In this document: piece after piece, positions 18,395 to 27,248 of the stretch
Layout of the letters: each line of letters begins with the position of its first letter
Numbering within the stretch: the first letter of the stretch is position 1
Source of the DNA: Sediminihabitans luteus
GTDB taxonomy: Bacteria; Actinomycetota; Actinomycetes; Actinomycetales; Cellulomonadaceae
Reading direction: 5' to 3'
Length of the DNA: 64,000 nucleotides
Assembly (NCBI RefSeq): GCF_002797595.1
Contig: NZ_PGFE01000003.1
Location: 248,001 to 312,000 of the forward strand
Made by a program: the position numbers and the translations under genes
The notes under the pieces: generated by a model
The model's input: the letters and a program-made list of their open reading frames with translations, nothing else
Told to the model about the DNA's origin: nothing
The model's database searches: none

Positions 18395-18468
18395 CGAACG
18401 TCACGATGGGGTGACACTCGGTCTCAGACCGGTGACCGGCCGGTGAGACGGCGTGTACGGTCCGGAGC

Positions 18469-19230
18469 ATGACCCCCACCCGCGCGCACCACGAGGCCGT
18501 CGACGCCGCGATCGAGCTGTTCACCCGTCAGGGCTACGAGCGCACGACGGTCGAGGAGATCGCCGACGCCGCGAACATCTCGCGCGCGACGTTCTTCCGT
18601 CGCTACGGGTCCAAGGAGGACGTGGTCTTCGCCGACCACGAGGTGCTGCTCGACGACGTGGTCGTGCTGCTCGCCGAGTCCCGCGACGCACGGTCCACCG
18701 CCGACCCGCTCGTCGAGGTCTGCCGCGCGGCCCGCCTCGTGTTCGACCACCACGTGAGCCAGCCGCGGATCTCCCGGGCCCGTCACGCGCTGCTCCAGCA
18801 GGTCCCGGCGCTGCGCGACCGCGAGCTCGTCACGACCCACCGCTACGAGCGCGCGTTCACGCGCTACCTGCGCGGACGCCTGCCCGAGGGGCCGCACAAC
18901 GACACCGCCTCGGTCGCGTTCGCGGCGTCCGTCGTCGCGGTCCACAACGCGATCCTGCGCCGGTGGCTGCGCGACCCCGAGCGCGACATGCGCCCCGCGC
19001 TCGAGGACGCGTTCGGCGACCTGCGCCGGGCGGCGGCGCGCGCCGCGGGCCCCGCGGCCGAGGACTCCGTGCCCGCGAGCACCGCGCCCGGAGGGACGGA
19101 ACGCGAACCGGTCACCCCGACCGGCGACATTCCCGCGGGGCGCCCCCGCGTCGTCGTGGCCGTGGTCGAGGCCGCGGACGACGCGACCGCGGACGACGTC
19201 GCCCGCGCCGTCCGCGACGCGCTGGCCTGA
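18469..19230 (+). CDS. TetR family transcriptional regulator
   Basis: 253 residues. N-terminal helix-turn-helix GYERTTVEEIADAANISRATFFRRYGSKEDVVFAD is a textbook TetR pattern; the C-terminal domain and Ala/Asp-rich tail (about 200-253) are variable. TACGGT ends 7 nt before the ATG, suggesting a leaderless message. An imperfect inverted repeat (GTCTCA...TGAGAC, 18423-18450) lies over the -35 region and may be its operator. It converges on the bacteriocin-like operon, so there is no obvious target beside it. Confidence 0.88.
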   Translation: MTPTRAHHEAVDAAIELFTRQGYERTTVEEIADAANISRATFFRRYGSKEDVVFADHEVLLDDVVVLLAESRDARSTADPLVEVCRAARLVFDHHVSQPRISRARHALLQQVPALRDRELVTTHRYERAFTRYLRGRLPEGPHNDTASVAFAASVVAVHNAILRRWLRDPERDMRPALEDAFGDLRRAAARAAGPAAEDSVPASTAPGGTEREPVTPTGDIPAGRPRVVVAVVEAADDATADDVARAVRDALA

Positions 19231-19237
19231 GGCCGGC

Positions 19238-21352
19238 TCAGCGGGTCGCGGCCGCGAGCAGCCGCAGCTGGAACCTCGCGACACCGAGCGCCACGAGCGC
19301 GGTCGCACCGATCGTGACGAGGCCCTGCACCACGAGCGGCGCGACCACGACCTGCGTGAGCTCGACCGACGTCATGGCCCACGCCTCGACGACCGCCGCC
19401 CCGGTCGCGACCGGCACCGTGACGACCACGGGCGCGAGGAGCGTGCGGCGGTGCATGCGGCGCACCTGCCGCACGGTCATCCCCGCGACGGTCAGGAGCC
19501 GGCCGTCGTCCGCGGACTGCCCGATCGACCGGTTCCCGAACGCGTGCAGTGCGGCGGCGAGCAGCAGGCCCGCGGCCATGAGGATCGCGGGGCCGACCAG
19601 CGCCATCGCCGCGGGCGGTCGCAGCGCGATGTCGGAGCCGACGTTGGCCGCGGGCAGTCCGGCGAACGCCGCCTCGACGTCCTCGACCCGCTGGCCCGGC
19701 CCGAGCGTGTAGACCACGTCCCAGGCGCCCGCGTCCGTCAGCTCGGGCGGGTCGCCGACGGTCGCGTCGAGCGCGCCCACGCGCTCGGCGGCCCGGGCGA
19801 GCGCGGCCTCCGGGCCGCCGACCACGACCGAGCAGTCCGGGAGGCCCGCGAGGCGCGCCGCGTCGTCGCAGGTCGCGACGTGCAGGGTCGCGCCGCGGTC
19901 CGACCGCATCGCCACGGCGAAACCGCCCGCGCCGGGCGACCCGACCCCGAGGCGGTCGTGCACCGCTGCGAGGTCCCCCGGCCGTGGGTCGCGCCAGTTC
20001 GCCACGACGGTGCCCGAGCCCTCGACGTCCGCCGCGTCGCGCACCACCGACGTCGCGGCCCCGAGCAGGAACACGAGCAGGGCGATCGCGACCCCGGGCC
20101 GGGCCAGGGCGACCGGCGAGTGCACCAGGCGACGTCCGGCGAGCCACGCCTCGGGTCGGTCGGAGCGTGAGACGGCGGCCCCGACCGCGCGCACGAACCA
20201 CGGCATCGCGAGCGGCAGCCCGACCGCGGTCGCGATCAGGCCCACGCCGTTGACCAGGTACGCGAGCTCGCCCGCGGTCGAGCGGGACGCGACCATCACC
20301 GCGAAGCCCGCGCCGAGCAGCACGAGGCCCGCGCGGCCCGAGCCGGCACGGGCGCGCAGCGCGGAGGTCAGCGCCCCGGTCGTGCGCGCGGCAGGCCGGG
20401 CGGGCAGGGCACCGACGACCCCCGCGACGCCCGCGACGGCGACCGCGCAGACCGCGACCGCGCCGGCCGGGAGCACGAGCGCACCCGGCAGGAGCACGAG
20501 CTCGCCGCCCGGGAACGAGCGCCCAGGGGCGAGAGCGATCCACGCGAGCACGCCGAGCAGCACGCCGGGCACCGCGACGAGCAGCGTCTCGACACCCCCG
20601 ACGGCGCGCACCTGACCCGGCGACAGCCCGAGCACGCGCAGCGTCGCCGCGCGCCCACCCCGGTACGCCGAGGCCGAGCTCGCGCAGCCCACGAGCAGCA
20701 CGAGGCCCGGCAGCACGAGCGTGAGCAGCGCGAACGTCACGACCCAGGCGACGGGTGCGGTCTCGGGCTCGGTCTCCCAGCCCTGGAGCGTGCCGACACC
20801 CGCGGCGTCGGGCCCGAACCCCGTGACCCCGACGACGGACCCTCCCTTGCCGAGACCCCGCCCGGGCGCGGGCACCGCGTAGGCGAGCATCTCGGACGAC
20901 GCGCGCAGGCCTTCGTCGCCGATCGCGCCGCGCGCCCCCGTCCCCACGGGTGACGCGACGAGGTCGAGGCCGTCGAGCACGCCCGCGTCGAGCATCGCGG
21001 GCGACGCCGCGACCGTGCCGGGCGCGGGCAGCGCGGCGAGACCGGGCGGCAGGGGGACGTCGCCTGCGCCGTCCGACGCCTCGAGCCACACGACCGGGAA
21101 CTGCCGCCGGTCCCACACCGTGCCGCGCTCGACCATGCGCAGGGGTGCGCCCGTGCCGTCGGCCGTGACGACGGGGGTGCGGGCGTCGGCCCGGGTCTGC
21201 GCGCCGTGCGCCGCGACCACGAACGCCGTCGCGGCGAGGATCGCGAGCGTCGCGAGCAGCGACCCGACGAGCACGCTGACCTGACGCCACCGGTGCGCGA
21301 GGTCGCGCGTCGTCGCGCCACGCGCCGCGAGCGCGAGGAGCGTGCGGGTCAC
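19238..21352 (-). CDS. FtsX-like permease, bacteriocin-associated integral membrane protein type
   Basis: 704 residues with about ten hydrophobic segments and a large extracytoplasmic domain after the first helix, the layout of FtsX/MacB-like permeases and of the integral membrane proteins paired with lactococcin 972-type bacteriocins. The GTG start overlaps the ATPase stop (GTGA), and the ATPase start overlaps the stop of a secreted small protein. The tight three-gene coupling suggests secretion of, or immunity to, that peptide. Lipoprotein export or peptide-antibiotic resistance are alternatives. Confidence 0.72.
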   Translation of the reverse strand: MTRTLLALAARGATTRDLAHRWRQVSVLVGSLLATLAILAATAFVVAAHGAQTRADARTPVVTADGTGAPLRMVERGTVWDRRQFPVVWLEASDGAGDVPLPPGLAALPAPGTVAASPAMLDAGVLDGLDLVASPVGTGARGAIGDEGLRASSEMLAYAVPAPGRGLGKGGSVVGVTGFGPDAAGVGTLQGWETEPETAPVAWVVTFALLTLVLPGLVLLVGCASSASAYRGGRAATLRVLGLSPGQVRAVGGVETLLVAVPGVLLGVLAWIALAPGRSFPGGELVLLPGALVLPAGAVAVCAVAVAGVAGVVGALPARPAARTTGALTSALRARAGSGRAGLVLLGAGFAVMVASRSTAGELAYLVNGVGLIATAVGLPLAMPWFVRAVGAAVSRSDRPEAWLAGRRLVHSPVALARPGVAIALLVFLLGAATSVVRDAADVEGSGTVVANWRDPRPGDLAAVHDRLGVGSPGAGGFAVAMRSDRGATLHVATCDDAARLAGLPDCSVVVGGPEAALARAAERVGALDATVGDPPELTDAGAWDVVYTLGPGQRVEDVEAAFAGLPAANVGSDIALRPPAAMALVGPAILMAAGLLLAAALHAFGNRSIGQSADDGRLLTVAGMTVRQVRRMHRRTLLAPVVVTVPVATGAAVVEAWAMTSVELTQVVVAPLVVQGLVTIGATALVALGVARFQLRLLAAATR

Positions 21353-22005
21353 CCGACGACCGCCGCCCCGGCGCGCAGGTCGACCACGGCGTCGCAGCGT
21401 TCGACCACCTCGGGGTCGTGCGTCGCGACGAGCGTCGCGGCGCCGTGCTCGCGCGCGTGCCGCACCAGGAGGTCGACGACGAGCCTCCCGTTGGTGCGGT
21501 CGAGCGAGGCCGTCGGCTCGTCGGCCACGACGCTGCGCCCGGGCGTCGCCAGCGCACGGGCGAGCGCGACGCGCTGGGCCTCGCCGCGCGAGAACGTGCC
21601 CGGCCTCAGGCCCGCGAGATGCTCGCACCCGACGACCGCGAGCGCCGCGCGCGCCGCCTCGAGGGCGGTGCGACGCGGTGCGCCGGCGACGAGGCGTGGC
21701 AGGGCGACGTTCTCGGCCGCGGTGAGCTCGTCGAGCAGCTCGGGGTCCTGGAAGACCAGCCCGAGCATGTCGCGCCGGAACGCGGCCTGCGCGGCCGCGC
21801 CGAGCCGCGCGACGTCGACGCCGTCGACGAGGACCGTGCCCGTCGTCGGTGCGGCGAGACCGGCGAGGCAGCGCACGAGCGTCGACTTGCCCGAGCCCGA
21901 GGGGCCGACGAGCGCCGTGACCGTCCCGTCGGGGACCTCGAACGAGGTCTCCGCGAGGACGGTCACGTCGCCCCGCACGACGCCGAGCGAGCGGACCTGA
22001 ATCAC
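21349..22005 (-). CDS. ABC transporter ATP-binding protein of the bacteriocin-like operon
   Basis: 218-residue ATPase of the LolD/MacB class. Walker A GPSGSGKST, signature FSRGEAQRVALARAL, Walker B VVADEPTASLD, then the switch His in ATHDPEV. The GTG at 22005 is chosen because it overlaps the stop of the secreted protein (GTGA). It partners the FtsX-like permease downstream. Confidence 0.88.
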   Translation of the reverse strand: MIQVRSLGVVRGDVTVLAETSFEVPDGTVTALVGPSGSGKSTLVRCLAGLAAPTTGTVLVDGVDVARLGAAAQAAFRRDMLGLVFQDPELLDELTAAENVALPRLVAGAPRRTALEAARAALAVVGCEHLAGLRPGTFSRGEAQRVALARALATPGRSVVADEPTASLDRTNGRLVVDLLVRHAREHGAATLVATHDPEVVERCDAVVDLRAGAAVVG

Positions 22006-22466
22006 TTGGCGTAGACCCAGGGCCCGTGGTTGTCGGGCAGGAGCGGCTGGTCGCGGCCGACGCGGTGCTTGCCGATGGGCGTCTGGTAGCCCGAGTACGC
22101 GCACGCGTTGTTGGCGCCGTTGCGGTCGTCGAACCGCCACTGGCCCGCGTAGCCGACGCGCGTGTACTCGGCGTAGACCGCGCGCGAGTCGCCGAGCGTG
22201 TCGCAGACCATGACCTGGTAGGCCCGGTTGATGTCCTGCGAGTAGCCCCAGCTCGCGCTCGAGCGGACGTCGGCCGTGGCGCTGCCGCCGACGACGCCCG
22301 TGACCGCGACGGCGCCCGCGGCCAGGAAGACCGCGCCGCGGGAGGGTCGTCGCGAGGTGCGGTGCTCGCGTGCGGGCGGTGTTGTCGTCTCAGGCGGTGT
22401 GACCGTGTCAGTCAGTGTGGCCGTCTCAGGCAGTGTTGTCGTTTCAGGCAGCGTGGTTCCGTGCAT
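22002..22466 (-). CDS. Secreted small protein, bacteriocin-like (candidate)
   Basis: 154 residues. A Thr/Pro/Glu-rich N-terminal extension of repeated LPETTT-like units (about 5-31) precedes [23 protein letters not shown], a signal peptide with a likely cut after ADV or near residue 66. The mature part, about 85 residues, has two Cys (probable disulfide), many Tyr/Trp, [12 protein letters not shown] near its start and HGPWVYAK at the end. Its coupling to an FtsX-like permease and ATPase is the arrangement of lactococcin 972-type systems. Sequence similarity to that family is not strong enough for certainty. SD AAGGGGG supports this ATG. Confidence 0.5.
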   Translation of the reverse strand: MHGTTLPETTTLPETATLTDTVTPPETTTPPAREHRTSRRPSRGAVFLAAGAVAVTGVVGGSATADVRSSASWGYSQDINRAYQVMVCDTLGDSRAVYAEYTRVGYAGQWRFDDRNGANNACAYSGYQTPIGKHRVGRDQPLLPDNHGPWVYAK

Positions 22467-22705
22467 GGTGCCCCCTTGCATCGGCCGGGCTCCGTCGCCC
22501 GGGACCTGCGCACGCGCGACTCCGGGCGTGCGGTCGCCGCCCTGCGGCGACGAGCCACACCGTAGCGAAGCGGCGTCCGGTGCGCGAGGGATGTCCACCC
22601 TCTCCCCATCGCATGAGACTGCGTATCTTGACGTGAGACTCAATCGCGCGCACGATGGAAGGACCGCCGCAGTCGTCGGCACCCCAGCGACAGGGAGAAA
22701 CCCTC

Positions 22706-23953
22706 ATGGCCATCGAGTCCGTCGAGCGCACCACCACCCCGCAGGAGCGGCTCACCGAGCCCGACTACGGCCTCTCCGCACCGCTCGACATCGACTACGC
22801 GGGGGCCTTCCGCCGCGCGACCGAGGCGGACCGCGCCCACCAGCTCGCGGTCCGCACGTTCGTGCAGGACGAGGTGCTGCCCGTGATCGACGGGTACTGG
22901 GAGCGCGCCGAGGTGCCCTACCCGCTCGTCGCACGCATGGGCGAGCTCGACTTCCTGCGCGAGTCGGTCGACGTGCCCGGCCGCCCGGCCCTCAGCCCGC
23001 TCGCCGCGGGCCTCGCCGCGATGGAGATGTCGCGCGGCGACGGCTCGGTCTCGACGATCTGCGGCGTGCAGGGCGGGCTCGCGCTGCGCTCGATCATGCT
23101 GCTCGGCTCCGACGAGCAGAAGGCCACCTGGGCCGAGCCCCTCGCACGCGGCGAGAAGCTCGCGGCGTTCGCGCTGACCGAGCCGACGCACGGCTCCGAC
23201 TCGGTCTCGCTCGAGACGACCGCGACGAGCGTCGAGGGCGGGTTCGTCCTCAACGGCGCCAAGAAGTGGATCGGTGCGGGCGCGAACTCGGACGTCTCGG
23301 TCGTGTGGGCCCGCTGGGTCGGCGAGGACGGCGACGGCCAGGTGCACGGCTACCTCGTGCCGCAGGACTCCCCCGGCTACGACGCGACCGTCATCGAGGG
23401 CAAGGTCGCGCTGCGCGCGATCCACCAGGCGCACATCGTCCTGACCGACGTGTTCGTCCCCGCCGAGAACGCCCTGCCGGGCGCCCGCTCGTTCAAGGAC
23501 ACCTCGCGCGTGCTCGGCGCGACGCGCCTCGCCGTGGCCTGGGCCGCGGTCGGCCACGCGGTCGCGTGCTACGAGACCGCCGTCGCGTACGCGGGCACCC
23601 GCACGCAGTTCGGGCGCCCGCTCGCCAAGAGCCAGATGATCCAGGAGCGGCTCACGCGCATGCTGAGCACGCTGACCCAGATGCAGCTGCTCGTCGCCGC
23701 GATGACCGAGCTCGAGGCCGACGGCACCCTGACCGGCCCGCAGGCGTCGCTCACCAAGTACACGTGCACGCGCGGCGCCCGCGAGATCGCGGCGGTCGCG
23801 CGCGACATGCTCGGCGGCAACGGGATCCTGCTCGCCAACCGCGTCGCCCGGCACTTCGCCGACATCGAGGCGCTGCACACCTACGAGGGCACCGAGAGCG
23901 TCCAGGCGCTCATCGTCGGCCGCGACATCACGGGCATGTCCGCCTTCGTCTGA
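22706..23953 (+). CDS. Acyl-CoA dehydrogenase (glutaryl-CoA dehydrogenase-like)
   Basis: A 415-residue FAD enzyme oxidising an acyl-CoA to the enoyl-CoA. Family blocks: [39 protein letters not shown], the FAD-binding [15 protein letters not shown] and [44 protein letters not shown]. The Glu of YEGT is the catalytic base, and the whole C-terminal block resembles glutaryl-CoA and short-branched acyl-CoA dehydrogenases. Thiolase follows 143 bp downstream, supporting a beta-oxidation or amino-acid degradation role. The ATG follows AGGGAGA. A TTGACG -35 is visible at 22629. Confidence 0.9.
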   Translation: MAIESVERTTTPQERLTEPDYGLSAPLDIDYAGAFRRATEADRAHQLAVRTFVQDEVLPVIDGYWERAEVPYPLVARMGELDFLRESVDVPGRPALSPLAAGLAAMEMSRGDGSVSTICGVQGGLALRSIMLLGSDEQKATWAEPLARGEKLAAFALTEPTHGSDSVSLETTATSVEGGFVLNGAKKWIGAGANSDVSVVWARWVGEDGDGQVHGYLVPQDSPGYDATVIEGKVALRAIHQAHIVLTDVFVPAENALPGARSFKDTSRVLGATRLAVAWAAVGHAVACYETAVAYAGTRTQFGRPLAKSQMIQERLTRMLSTLTQMQLLVAAMTELEADGTLTGPQASLTKYTCTRGAREIAAVARDMLGGNGILLANRVARHFADIEALHTYEGTESVQALIVGRDITGMSAFV

Positions 23954-24096
23954 CCAGGCCGGGCCCTGACGGCGGGCCCGACCCCGCGTCGTCCGGCAGG
24001 ACGACGCTCCCCGGCCCCGGCGCGCGAGGTGCCCTCCTCACCGCGCCGGGGTCGTTTCGACCACCCCGGCGCGGCCGGGCGACCGAGAGGCACCCC

Positions 24097-25314
24097 ATGA
24101 CCAGCGCCACGACCGACCGCCACGACGCGGACGACGCCACGACCCCCGTGCTCCTGCACGGCGCCCGCACCCCGTTCACCCGGTTCCGCGGCGCGCTCGC
24201 GTCGCTGAGCGCGACCGCGCTGGGCGCGCACGCGATCCGGGGCGCGCTCGACGCGGCGGGCGTCGCGGCGTCCGACGTCGACGCCGTGATCATGGGCCAG
24301 GTCATCCAGGCCGGGGCCGGGCAGGGGCCCGCACGCCAGGCCGCGATCGCGGCCGGGATCGGCTGGGACGTGCCCGCGACGACCGTCAACAAGCTGTGCC
24401 TGTCGGGCCTCACGGCGATCATCGACGCCGCGCGCCTCGTGCGCACCGGCGAGGCGCAGGTCGTGGTCGCGGGCGGCCAGGAGTCGATGACCAACGCCCC
24501 GCACCTGCTGCTCGGCTCGCGGGACGGGCACGCGTTCGGCGACGTGACCATGGCCGACTCGCTCACGCACGACGGCCTGCGCGACCCGTTCGACGGTCAG
24601 CTCATGGGCGAGGCGACCGACCGCGGCTGCGCGACGCGCGAGATCGGGCGCCCCGAGCAGGACGCGTTCGCGGCCCGCTCGCACACGCTCGCCGCCGCGG
24701 CCCACGAGGCGGGCCGGCTCGCGGACGAGATCGCGCCCGTGAGCGTGCCCCAGCGCCGCGGCGAGCCCGTCGTCGTCGCGGACGACGAGGGCATCCGTCC
24801 CGGCACCACCGTCGAGACCCTCGCCGGGCTGCGTCCCGCGTTCGTCCCGGACGGGACCATCACCGCCGGCTCGTCGTCCCCGCTGTCGGACGGCGCGGCC
24901 GCGGTCGTCGTCGCGAGCAAGGCCTGGGCGCGGGCGCAGGGGCTCGAGTGGCTCGCCGAGATCCGCTCGGCCGGGCAGACCGCGGGGCCGGACAACTCGC
25001 TGCACTCGCAGCCCGCACGAGCGATCGCGCAGGCCGTCGAGCGCGAGGGCGTCACGGTCGACGAGCTCGACCTGGTCGAGATCAACGAGGCCTTCGCGGC
25101 GGTCGCGCTGCAGTCGGTGCAGGACCTCGGGGTCGACGAGGCGCTCGTCAACGCCGACGGCGGCGCGATCGCGCTCGGGCACCCCGTGGGGGCGTCGGGC
25201 GCGCGGCTCGCGCTGCACCTCGCGCTCGCGCTGTCGCGGCGCGGCGGCGGGCTCGGCGTCGCGGCGCTGTGCGGCGGCGGCGGCCAGGGCGACGCGCTGA
25301 TCCTGCGCGCCTGA
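24097..25314 (+). CDS. Acetyl-CoA C-acetyltransferase (thiolase)
   Basis: A 405-residue thiolase that condenses or cleaves acyl-CoA at the 3-keto position. Active-site Cys101 lies in NKLCLSG. The second signature [18 protein letters not shown] (catalytic His) and the C-terminal [10 protein letters not shown] with its Cys are all present. Probably co-transcribed with the acyl-CoA dehydrogenase. Biosynthetic (acetoacetyl-CoA forming) versus degradative use cannot be decided from sequence. Confidence 0.93.
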   Translation: MTSATTDRHDADDATTPVLLHGARTPFTRFRGALASLSATALGAHAIRGALDAAGVAASDVDAVIMGQVIQAGAGQGPARQAAIAAGIGWDVPATTVNKLCLSGLTAIIDAARLVRTGEAQVVVAGGQESMTNAPHLLLGSRDGHAFGDVTMADSLTHDGLRDPFDGQLMGEATDRGCATREIGRPEQDAFAARSHTLAAAAHEAGRLADEIAPVSVPQRRGEPVVVADDEGIRPGTTVETLAGLRPAFVPDGTITAGSSSPLSDGAAAVVVASKAWARAQGLEWLAEIRSAGQTAGPDNSLHSQPARAIAQAVEREGVTVDELDLVEINEAFAAVALQSVQDLGVDEALVNADGGAIALGHPVGASGARLALHLALALSRRGGGLGVAALCGGGGQGDALILRA

Positions 25315-25421
25315 CCCTCCCCTCGCGGGGCCTCGTCGCCGGCCCGCCTCGTCGCCGGTCGGCCCCCGTCGCCGGTCGGCCCCGTCGCCGGTCGGCCCCG
25401 TCGCCGGGCGCGCCTCTTCGC

Positions 25422-25488
25422 CGAGATAGAACCGAGCGCGCGAGATAGAACGTCGGACGTTCTATCTCGCGCGCTCAGTTCTATCTCG
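25422..25488. repeat. Family B palindromic repeat, copy 1
   Basis: 67 bp: two 33-bp arms around a single central G, 32 of 33 positions complementary. Each arm holds two copies of CGAGATAGAAC separated by GAGCGCG-like sequence. A second, decayed copy lies at 27143-27209. It could fold into a very stable RNA hairpin or DNA cruciform. Confidence 0.85.
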
Positions 25489-25567
25489 CGGCGTCCCGCT
25501 GCCGCCCACCTCGCGGCGTCCCGCTGCCGCCCAGCAGCTCGACCTTCGCATTGCCTCCACTTTTTAA

Positions 25568-25584
25568 CGGTAATCATTCTCATT
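25568..25584. promoter_or_regulatory. Zur/Fur-type box before the AztD-like gene
   Basis: CGGTAATCATTCTCATT aligns with the actinobacterial Zur consensus TGAAAATCATTTTCA over its core AATCATT.TCA. It is a striking AT-rich island in this GC-rich DNA, about 105 bp before a gene for a zinc chaperone-like lipoprotein. Confidence 0.65.
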
Positions 25585-25689
25585 CTCTGCTAGTGTCCTG
25601 CGTGCGCCGACCGCGGCGGCGCGCCACCGACCGCTCGACAGAGAAGGAGCAGGGGGATCGTCGCGCTGCGCGCACGCCCCCGGACACCC

Positions 25690-27051
25690 ATGAGCACATC
25701 CCAAAACAGCCCCGCGACGCCCGGCACGACGCATGGCACCACCCCCGGGACGGCGCCCGACCTCGACGGCCCGCGGACGCCGTCCGCCACCACGGCCCGC
25801 GAGCGGACCGTGCTCGCCGGCGGGCTCGCGGCGGTCGTCACGCTGCTGCTCAGCGCGTGCGCCGACCTCGCCGGAGCAGGCGCCGACGACCCCGCAGTGA
25901 CCGGAGCGACGGCGTCCGACACCGCGAGCGCGGGCGGCGACGTCCGCGAGGCCGCGGCCCGCACGCCCCGCCTCGTGCTCACCGACGACCACGGGGTCAC
26001 CGTGCTCGACGCCGAGACGCTCGAGCCCGTGGGCGACGTCGCGGTCGACGGGTTCGTGCGCGTCAACCCCGCGGGCGACGGCCGCCACGTCGCCGTCTCG
26101 ACCGAGGGCGGGTTCCGCCTGCTCGACGTCGGCACGTGGAGCGAGGCGCACGGCGACCACGCGCACCACTACGTGAGCGACCCGGCCCTGACCGACGTCA
26201 CGTACCCGGCCGAGAAGCCCGGGCACGTCGTCGTGCACGGCGGGCGCACGGCGTTCTTCGACGACGGCACGGGCGAGGTCCGGGTCGTCGACGCCGACCA
26301 CGTCGCGCACGGGCCCGACGAGGCCGACCTCGTCGAGGCCGAGCACGCGCACCACGGCGTCGCGGTCGAGCGCGAGGACGGCTCGCTCGTGCTGACCCTC
26401 GGCACCGAGGAGGAGCGCACCGGGATCGTGCTGCTCGACGCCGAGGGGGCCGAGGTCGCCCGCGACGAGACCTGCCCCGGCGTGCACGGCGAGGCGGTCG
26501 CGGCCGACGAGACCGTCGTCGTCGGCTGCCAGGACGGCATGCTCGTGGTCAGCGGCGACACGATCCGCAAGGTCGCGAGCCCTGACGCCTACGGGCGCAT
26601 GGGCAACCAGGCCGGCCACGAGGAGTCGCCGATCGTGCTCGGCGACTACAAGAGCGACCCCGACGCCGAGCTCGAGCGGCCCGAGCGCGTGGCCCTCGTC
26701 GACACGCGCGACGCGACCCTCCGCCTCGTCGACCTGCCCGCGAGCTACTCGTTCCGCTCGCTGGGCCGTGGCCCGGACGGCGAGGCGCTCGTGCTCGGCA
26801 CCGACGGCGCCCTGCACGTGATCGACGCCGCCACGGGAGAGATCACGCGCAGCATCGACGTGGTCGACGCCTGGACCGAGCCCGACGACTGGCAGCAGCC
26901 CCGCCCCGCGCTGCACGTGCGCGGCGAGCTCGCGTACGTGACCGACCCGGCCGGGCGCGCCGTGCACGCGGTCGACCTGGTCACGGGCGACGTCTGGCGG
27001 ACGGCGGAGCTCGGGTCGGTCCCGAACGAGATCACGAGCGTCGACGGCTGA
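25690..27051 (+). CDS. Zinc metallochaperone AztD-like lipoprotein
   Basis: 453 residues. A long N-terminal Thr/Pro stretch precedes a signal segment with lipobox LSAC (Cys57). The body is a beta-propeller with VLTDDHGVTVLDAETLEPV-type blades and a His-rich HGDHAHH loop at residues 154-160, the feature by which AztD proteins bind zinc and pass it to the importer binding protein AztC. The Zur-type box upstream supports zinc-starvation control. No aztABC importer is in the window, so it may act with a distant one. The start lacks a good ribosome binding site and could be revised. Confidence 0.75.
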   Translation: MSTSQNSPATPGTTHGTTPGTAPDLDGPRTPSATTARERTVLAGGLAAVVTLLLSACADLAGAGADDPAVTGATASDTASAGGDVREAAARTPRLVLTDDHGVTVLDAETLEPVGDVAVDGFVRVNPAGDGRHVAVSTEGGFRLLDVGTWSEAHGDHAHHYVSDPALTDVTYPAEKPGHVVVHGGRTAFFDDGTGEVRVVDADHVAHGPDEADLVEAEHAHHGVAVEREDGSLVLTLGTEEERTGIVLLDAEGAEVARDETCPGVHGEAVAADETVVVGCQDGMLVVSGDTIRKVASPDAYGRMGNQAGHEESPIVLGDYKSDPDAELERPERVALVDTRDATLRLVDLPASYSFRSLGRGPDGEALVLGTDGALHVIDAATGEITRSIDVVDAWTEPDDWQQPRPALHVRGELAYVTDPAGRAVHAVDLVTGDVWRTAELGSVPNEITSVDG

Positions 27052-27063
27052 GACCCCGGTCGC

Positions 27064-27131
27064 GTCGATGCCTGACCGGCCGGCTCCCTGAGCCCCGACC
27101 TGCCGAGCGGGTCGATGCCTGACCGGCCGGC
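27064..27131. repeat. Two 21-bp direct repeats
   Basis: GTCGATGCCTGACCGGCCGG occurs at 27064 and 27111, period 47 bp, in the gap between convergent genes and just before family B copy 2. Confidence 0.7.
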
Positions 27132-27142
27132 GTCCTGCCCCC

Positions 27143-27209
27143 CCAGATAGAGCTGAGCGCGCGAGTTAAAACGTCGGACGTTCTATCTCGCGCGCTCGGT
27201 TCTATCTCG
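27143..27209. repeat. Family B palindromic repeat, copy 2 (partly decayed)
   Basis: Same 67-bp layout as copy 1. The right arm is nearly identical to copy 1, whereas the left arm has five changes (for example GAGTTAAAAC for GAGATAGAAC). It lies between the convergent aztD-like and uracil permease genes. Confidence 0.8.
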
Positions 27210-27248
27210 CGTCGAGGGGGTGGGTGGATGAGGTGAGGGGCGGGGCGT

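Larger units (their letters stand above)
25315..25689. other. 375-bp intergenic region with repeats and Zur-type box
   Basis: Holds a tandem GTCGCCGGTCGGCCCC-type 16-bp repeat (about five units, 25331-25410), the 67-bp family B palindrome (25422-25488), and a Zur-like box before the AztD-type gene. AGAAGGAG at about 25640 resembles a ribosome binding site but has no start codon in the AztD frame. Confidence 0.7.

Noticed and set aside
18421-18450. Strong TetR operator claim at the imperfect GTCTCA/TGAGAC repeat
   Set aside because: The arms are short and the centre is irregular (ACCGGTGACCGGC); mentioned only as a possibility in the gene entry.
22655-22705. Upstream ATG for the acyl-CoA dehydrogenase
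   Set aside because: The added residues (MEGPPQSS...) do not fit the family and AGGGAGA is placed for the ATG at 22706.
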